DNA from: Chrysophaeum taylorii
Lineage: Eukaryota; Sar; Pelagophyceae; Pelagomonadales; Pelagomonadaceae
DNA: 64,000 bases
Assembly (NCBI GenBank): GCA_029834535.1
Contig: JAQMWT010000343.1
Span: 1 to 64,000 of the forward strand
Reading direction: 5' to 3'
In this document: in pieces, positions 58,201-64,000 of the stretch
How positions within the stretch are numbered: position 1 is the stretch's first letter
How the letters are laid out: each line of letters opens with the position of its first letter
The notes under the pieces: model-generated
What the model was told of the DNA's origin: nothing
Databases searched by the model: none
Seen by the model: the letters and a program-made list of their open reading frames with translations, nothing else
Position numbers and translations under genes: made by a program

Positions 58201-61200
58201 GATATCGTGCGCGCATTCGACTGACGAGACGATGACCAGCGCGAGTATTGCAGACGACGATTTTACGACAGAGTTGACGTCGGGGACGACGCCATCTTTT
58301 CCTGCGGACCCCCCCGAAACGGTTTCGATTACTACGGATCGAGACACGGATACGCCGCCGGAAGAAAAGGATAGATTTATGAAGAAGATTAGCAGCGTTC
58401 TCGAGTGTGACGAAGACGAGCAGACGTGGAACCTGCAGGATTGGTGGACGAAAGCTCAGAATTTCTTGCTGAAGAAGCCACCAGAACAACCGCGCAGCTG
58501 CAGACTCAAAGCCGCAGCTGACACGGAACCGATCGCCGATGCTGATGAGGATCAGCAGGCGACGAATGAATTTACAGATGCATTCTGGAAAGACGAAATG
58601 AATGATTTATGGAAGGGGTCCTTTGCTTCTGTGAACTACGAAGACCAGGATCCCCTAACAGCACGGATTCCCTCTGAGATTGTCTTGGAGGAAGAGCGAA
58701 AGCCGCCAGATAAAGAGGCTGCCGCGACCGTTATGGCGAAGACACCAACAACAGATAATCCTAGAGCTCAAGCCGCGGTATCGATGCCCAACCCCGGAGA
58801 CGAGCGATTCAGAGCCCGATGTGCTCACACTTCGTTGACGCCGCGAGATGGCAAGACGATCGAAGATGATTTGATTACCCTCAGTTGTTTAGATACGGGT
58901 TCTCTAACGTTTATGGCCTGTCACATCTACAAGAATCGTGACGGTCCGAAATTCTCGACGACCATCGGTGTCGATGGAATGGCAGATGTTTCTTATATTT
59001 GCCGAGAAATGGTCAAAAAGTTGACCAAAGATCAGTTGATTTTCGATGAAGGCGAACTTCCGATTAAGCGCAAGCTGTACGGATCAGGGTTGAATACGAC
59101 GACGATCCATCGTTGGATCGCCCTTCGGGTCGCTTTCGCCGATGACTTTGCCGCTCCCATTGTTGCTATTGTAGCAGATACGAATTATCTGTTCCTGTTG
59201 GGAGGGCGCGATATACGAGTTTTAGGAGCCATCGTGGATTTTCCCCATGATCGGATCTGTTTTTGTCGAACCCAAGTCGTCTACGGGCGCAAGAAGATTA
59301 AAGTTAAGGATGAACGAGTCGATGCACCAATCGTGACCTTTCGGTCGATTTACGATCGAAATCCGATAACCGTACCGATTTACAATCATCAACACGATGC
59401 CTTTCGGCAGAGTCTCGACCTGGTCAAGACTCGAGTTTATGCTCGTTTGAGCACGATTAAAGATCTCCGAAGCCCGCCGCCGGAACGTAAGGTAGCCATG
59501 GCTACGCGGGGACATGCTACGACCAAATTCTCCCCAGCTCCGGGAGAAGACGCGCGAGAAGTAATCGCTTATGCCGCGCGCACGCTTCAAATCGAGCCCG
59601 GTCGAACGTACAATCTACCGGTTATTTTGTCGAAGCCTATGGAAAAAGGACAGGTTTTCGTCGCTACGTTTGCTGAGAACGAGCAGTTGGGAGTTGTCGA
59701 AGGAATGTGTTCTTCTTGCGAAGAGCGCGACCGGTCCGCTGCTCGGGTGGCAGTTACTGCCACGGAAGAAGTGCCGACGATCGTCACTCAAGGCGAAGCC
59801 CTTGCGATTGGTGATATCGTTAGGTACGAAGATGAGTTGAACGTCTCTACGATCAACGAACTTACGAAAGAATGTGAAGAAGGATACGACAAGGGGAACC
59901 TTTCTTTCACCGTTTCTGTCGCTAGTCATTTGACGCGATGCGACGAATCTCCCCCGCCGATGCTGCTGAGCACGGTGCAGAAGGACGCTATGACCGCTAT
60001 GACGGACAAGTCCACCCTCAAACGACCTGAAGGCAGCGACGATTTCGCTCGAAGGTCAGAAAAAGATGAAAAGAAATGCCGCGAGATCACCGAAGCGGAG
60101 ATCCGCCGCCGATATGAAAAGGTTCAATGGCTTCCAATCACTTATCGCAAGGTGGTGATGCTGTTCAGTGGAGCCGGAGGCAGTACTTTAGGTCTCCAAC
60201 GAGCCAACGAAACGTGTGGGACGTCGTTTCGAGTCGTGCTAGCACTCGATGCGTCGGACACCGCCAACCAGATCCACCACAAGAACTTTCCGAATATTCC
60301 TGTGGTGCAGCACACATTGTGTGGTCGCTATGTTACAACCTTACGGTTGATCGAATCTTATTTACCCTACGCGGAATGGTCGTCGTCGATGTGTGTCGCG
60401 TCGCCACCCTGCGTACACTCCGCTCTGTGCAACTTGACTTCCAGAGATGTTGGGAAGGGAGTCACCGCTACCCACTGGACGATGAAATTATGCAAGATGG
60501 CTGGTTTCTTCATGTGGCTGATAGAGCAGGAGGCTTCGATTATTTCTTACGTTGCACGTTTGCACCCGTACGTATACGTCGTCAATTTTTACGACATAAC
60601 TCCTAGTTTGATGAGCTGTCGCGTGCGATTGTTGGTTTCCAGCCATCCGCTCCATTTGCGCGCAGTTCCAAAGACTTGCAAGAATATGCAGCAAAAGTTC
60701 GCCGCAGCACTTGGCTACGCCGACGAACGACATTTACTTCAGATGAACAATTTAGGATCATCACGAGCCGCGACAGACGCAGCTTATACTGTTACGCGTG
60801 TCCCGCTTCGCGTAGGACCGCACCGTTCCGATTACAGATCTCTGAATCTGGAAATGACTTCGGAGTTGCTGACGATGCCCCCTGGTTTTGATTGGGCCGG
60901 CTTCTCCAGGACGACCTCGTTGAAACACTTGGCGTCCGTCGTGCCACCTGACACGATAGCCTTATTAATGCTCGATCTGCACAACTCTGTGACCAAGGAA
61001 TTTCACCTGAGCGGCGAAGCTTTGCCGTCAGCGTTGAGTCCTGCAGACCGACCGTTTGATTATTATTTACAAATTGATGAAACCACCCTTCGTCACGTAC
61101 AAGTTCCGCTGTTAAACACGCGCACACGTGTCATAAGATGGGTGTCGACTGATGATCTTCAAGATCGCACCAAATGGAAACCTCCAGAGGTACCGTTGAT

Positions 61201-61480
61201 TCCGCCTGCAACAGATGAGGGGACGTCTCATGCTTCTTCTGCTGCCCCCCGACAACCAAATTTAGACGTTCCGCCAGATCCTGAGCGAGATCGGGAACCG
61301 AAGATTAAGAGCGAGCCGAGTGTTCGTGTCAAAGGCGAGAGGATCAACAAAAGCCACCCGGAAGTGAAACTAAAATACGAGAAGAAGTTCGATGTGCCAT
61401 GGAAAGATGCGCCGCGCGATGCCGAGGGTGCACCACTGCCGCAGACTCCTGAGCATGTCAAGGACAACGAAGATGAAAGT
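58200..61480 (+). mobile_element. Protease and cytosine-C5 DNA methyltransferase region of the LTR retrotransposon
   Basis: Part of the fossil element; the longest open stretch in it. A retropepsin-like segment lies at about 58880-59270 (LSCLDTGSLTF, with a later LFLLGGRDI). A cytosine-C5 methyltransferase domain lies at about 60140-60960: AdoMet-binding motif I VVMLFSGAGGSTLGLQRA and motif IV SMCVASPPCVHSALCN, with the catalytic Cys of the PPC motif, plus further segments spaced as in DNA_methylase (PF00145). Retrotransposons with captured cytosine methyltransferases have been reported in the dinoflagellate Symbiodinium and the charophyte Klebsormidium; this would be another case. Activity cannot be judged. 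Confidence 0.8.
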
Positions 61481-61499
61481 TAAATTCCTACGAAGGAAG

Positions 61500-64000
61500 A
61501 AGTTGACAAGGTTGTGCAGGAGCTGGGAATTCCTGACAATCCGCACTTAGATGACGAGGCGAAACTGATGCTCCGTCACTGTGTGCAATATTCTTGGGCC
61601 TTTTTCGACCCGATTATGAGACCTGTGGACTCGCCTCCTGTGTCTCTACGATTCAAAGACGCGAATCCGCGACCGATAAAGATGACGCCCTACCGATTGA
61701 CGCCTGCGAAGCTCGATTGTCTCCGCAAGCAGATCAGCGAGTGGTGCCGGATGGGAGTCATTCGTCCGGCCAACTCACCTTGGGGCTTTCCTGTGTTGAT
61801 GCTTCCGAAGAAAGGAGCTGAGATTGGAACGTCCGTGCTGCAGTTGACTTACGTCAGCTCAACGATCAATTGGCCAATGACAGTTGGCCAAACATTCGAC
61901 AAGATGATGCTTTAGCCTTTCTCGCGATGAGACGATGGCGGACATGCATTGATATTAGATGGGGATACCACAACCTTCGTCTGGATCCGGCAGCGCAGGA
62001 CGCTGTCACGATGGTTAGCCCACTTGGCGCTCACAGTTTCTTGCGATTACCTCTAGGTGTGAAGACGGCCGGAGCTCTTTTCAAGCAAATGGCGAGCGAC
62101 CTTTCGAAATGGATGTATCAAGACTTGGTTGCGTTTGTTGACGATATTATGATGGGATCCGACGATCTTCATCGACATTTACAAGTTTTGATCGAAGTGA
62201 TGTGTCATTTGGCACAGAGAGGGTACAGCGGTCGAACCGCGAAGTTCCACCTCAATGATGATATAGAATTTCTGGGACACATCTCGACCCCAGAAGGCTT
62301 GAAGCCGAATCCGAAGACGCTGGAAGCACTGCAGAAGATGCCGATTCCAGGTACTTTACCGAATACTTCCCGAAGACCCAGATACGCTCTTTCATCGGCA
62401 TGAGTAATTACTGCCGGCGATATGTGAAGGGCTACTCGAAGATTGTAACCGTTGAGACGATTATGCCTCGAAGGTGTAAAGTTCGAGTGGACGCCCGAGT
62501 GTCAGAAAGCTTGGGATACGATTGAAGCTTTGGTTGATTCCCGTGGAGTCTACCACGCCGATTATGATCTGCCTTTTCAGATCCGATCCGATGCTTCCAA
62601 GGATGGACTTGGAGCATATCTCTTCCAGATTGTCGAAGTCAAGGACGATGCCGGAAGAGTGACTCGAGAAGAACGAGTAATTGAATACTGGAGCCGAGCT
62701 GTGCCGAAGGAGATGCGGAATTATGAGCCCCGTCGGCTAGAGCTGCTGGCATATACTTTCTCTAGAGCACTTTCGAGCCTACATCGAAGGGCACCGTACT
62801 GTTTTGGAGACCGATCACCGAAATTTGACGTTTTTACGTAAGGCGACGCACTCGTCTGGGCAGCTTGCTCGTTGGGCGATGCGCCTCGCCAATTTTGACC
62901 CTGAACTTGGTTACAAGCCGGGAAAGTCACCGGGAATGAGTATCCCTGACTGTCTCTCCCGCAACCCGATAGATCATGTCATCGAGACTGACGAGTTTGG
63001 AGAACCTTTGAACCACGCGTATTTAGTGTTCCAAGAGCTTCCCCGACCTGTTGATGACCGAGGAGTTCCCGTCTCCGGCTGCCACTTCATAATGTCGTTT
63101 ATTACGACCGAACTGCCGGAAGACGAGGAAGAAGATCCTGAAAAGGATCCGATGAAATTGGCTACGTCTCACGCTACGAGACAACGTCGGAAGAACCGTG
63201 CGCGATGAGCCACAGATCTTCAAGGACGCAGCCGCTTACAAAGATTATATCGATAAGATACCCGATAATATGACGCTCGCTGAGATCGCACGTGAGCAAG
63301 AATCTGATGCTACGTGCGAGGATATTCGCTACCGAATGGCCCAAGGTCAGACGCCGCGACGTTCCCGAGCGAACGAACGATTCGAAGTCGTTAAAGATGT
63401 TCTTTACCGCATTTCTGCTGATTTGCACCCGATGATTGTTGCACCTGCTACGTTGCGCAAGCGCATTATTCGACTCTATCATGACACTCCGGTTAACGGT
63501 GGTCATATGGGACGTCACAGTACCGTCCAGGCTATCCAAGAACGATTTTGGTGGCCTCACATGTCGAACGAAGTTGGAGTCTTCATTGCTGAATGTTTAG
63601 TTTGCCAGAAAGCTCGTACGCCTGAGCCGAAACGAGCTGGACTTGCAGCAGCCCGTCTACGATGGTGATGGTGCTGTTCTTTGCATGGATTTATTTGGAC
63701 CCTTGCCCAGCGCTGGTCCCGAGACGTCTTCTAGTATTTTTGATCCGTTCTCGCATTTCTTGATTCTGGATGTTTTGAACGATAAGACTGCTGAGTCTGT
63801 CCTCGAGTCTTTTGTCATTAACATTCTCCTCAAGGGCTACTTGCCCCAGATGATTCGTACCGACAACGGTAAAGAGTTCGTGAACAAGTTGATGCGCGAG
63901 TTTTGCCATCTCTAACACACGATACCAAACTACGATTCCTTATCATGCCCAGTCGAACCCGGCTGAGCGTGTCAACCGATTTATCAAGGCCTTCCTCCGT
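61500..64000 (+). mobile_element. Pol region: reverse transcriptase, RNase H, integrase (continues past window)
   Basis: Part of the fossil element. Reverse transcriptase in the first ~900 bases (YRLTPAKLDCLRKQISEWC; SPWGFPVLMLPKKG; HSFLRLPLGVKTAGALFKQM; LVAFVDDIMMG with the catalytic DD). RNase H of the Ty3 type follows (FQIRSDASKDGLGAYLFQ). Then the integrase zinc-binding H2C2 motif (LYHDTPVNGGHMGRHS; ECLVCQKAR) and the start of the integrase catalytic core (AVLCMDLFGPLP; MIRTDNGKEFVN). The region is broken in several places. The rest of the integrase and the 3' LTR lie beyond the window. Confidence 0.85.

Larger units (their letters stand above)
55029..64000 (+). mobile_element. Fossil Ty3/gypsy-type LTR retrotransposon with DNA methyltransferase domain (right end outside window)
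   Basis: Order of parts: putative leader/LTR region (about 55029-55900, holding a 45-bp triplicate), gag-like region (about 55900-58200), retropepsin-like protease plus cytosine-C5 methyltransferase (about 58200-61480), then reverse transcriptase, RNase H and integrase (about 61500 to the window end). The order protease-RT-RNase H-integrase places it with Ty3/gypsy elements. Base composition differs from the GC-rich host genes. The element is broken, with roughly half a dozen interruptions, mostly in the pol part, but long stretches stay open, so insertion is probably not ancient. The left boundary is a guess from a TGTGGCGG start next to a repeat terminus; the right LTR is not in the window, so no age can be computed. 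Confidence 0.85.

Overview
This is nuclear DNA of a protist. Evidence: spliceosomal introns, protein families found only in eukaryotes (CFAP61, DENR, ZPR1, PUS3, a DHHC acyltransferase, dynamin, ciliate/heterokont-style K+ channels), a GC-rich and gene-dense layout, and very short introns (about 26-71 nt, many opening GTGCG and closing CGCAG). CFAP61 implies a motile cilium. An RbfA homologue with a hydrophobic leader hints at a plastid or other endosymbiotic organelle. The gene mix (EAG-like channels, a DUF4116-like tail, multi-C2 proteins) points to the SAR group, most likely a stramenopile alga; this placement is inference.

Layout. 1-5363: three complete and one window-truncated copies of a ~1 kb Helitron-derived repeat (PIF1 helicase fragments plus a short tandem motif), with a fossil nuclease-like mobile ORF between copies. 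5525-18505: an island of host genes: CFAP61, DENR, an LRR protein, a remarkable three-enzyme dehydrogenase fusion, PUS3 and a GNS-like sulfatase whose 3' end runs into a repeat. 18506-22828: four more Helitron-derived copies, two in each orientation, with a long inverted repeat. 23069-53046: the main gene block: a WD40 protein, dynamin, a 19-exon cyclic-nucleotide-type K+ channel, ZPR1, a 2157-residue multi-C2 protein, a Ttd14/AAA_28 ATPase, RbfA, a second K+ channel, a DHHC acyltransferase, a secreted glycosyltransferase-like protein, and two multi-exon unknowns. Old repeat remnants lie in several of its gaps. 53047-55028: repeat remnants and AT-rich tandem repeats. About 55029-64000 (running off the end): a fossil Ty3/gypsy-type LTR retrotransposon that carries a cytosine-C5 DNA methyltransferase domain between its protease and reverse transcriptase. 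This is the most striking item in the window.

The host genes do not form one pathway. They are independent housekeeping genes (translation: DENR, PUS3, RbfA; ZPR1), cilium (CFAP61), membrane traffic (dynamin, C2, DHHC) and ion transport (two channels). Many neighbours are divergent with 80-300 bp between start codons, or convergent with under 200 bp between stops. Exon-intron structures were worked out by eye from reading frame and GT-AG borders, and were accepted where phases matched on both sides; they need transcript support.
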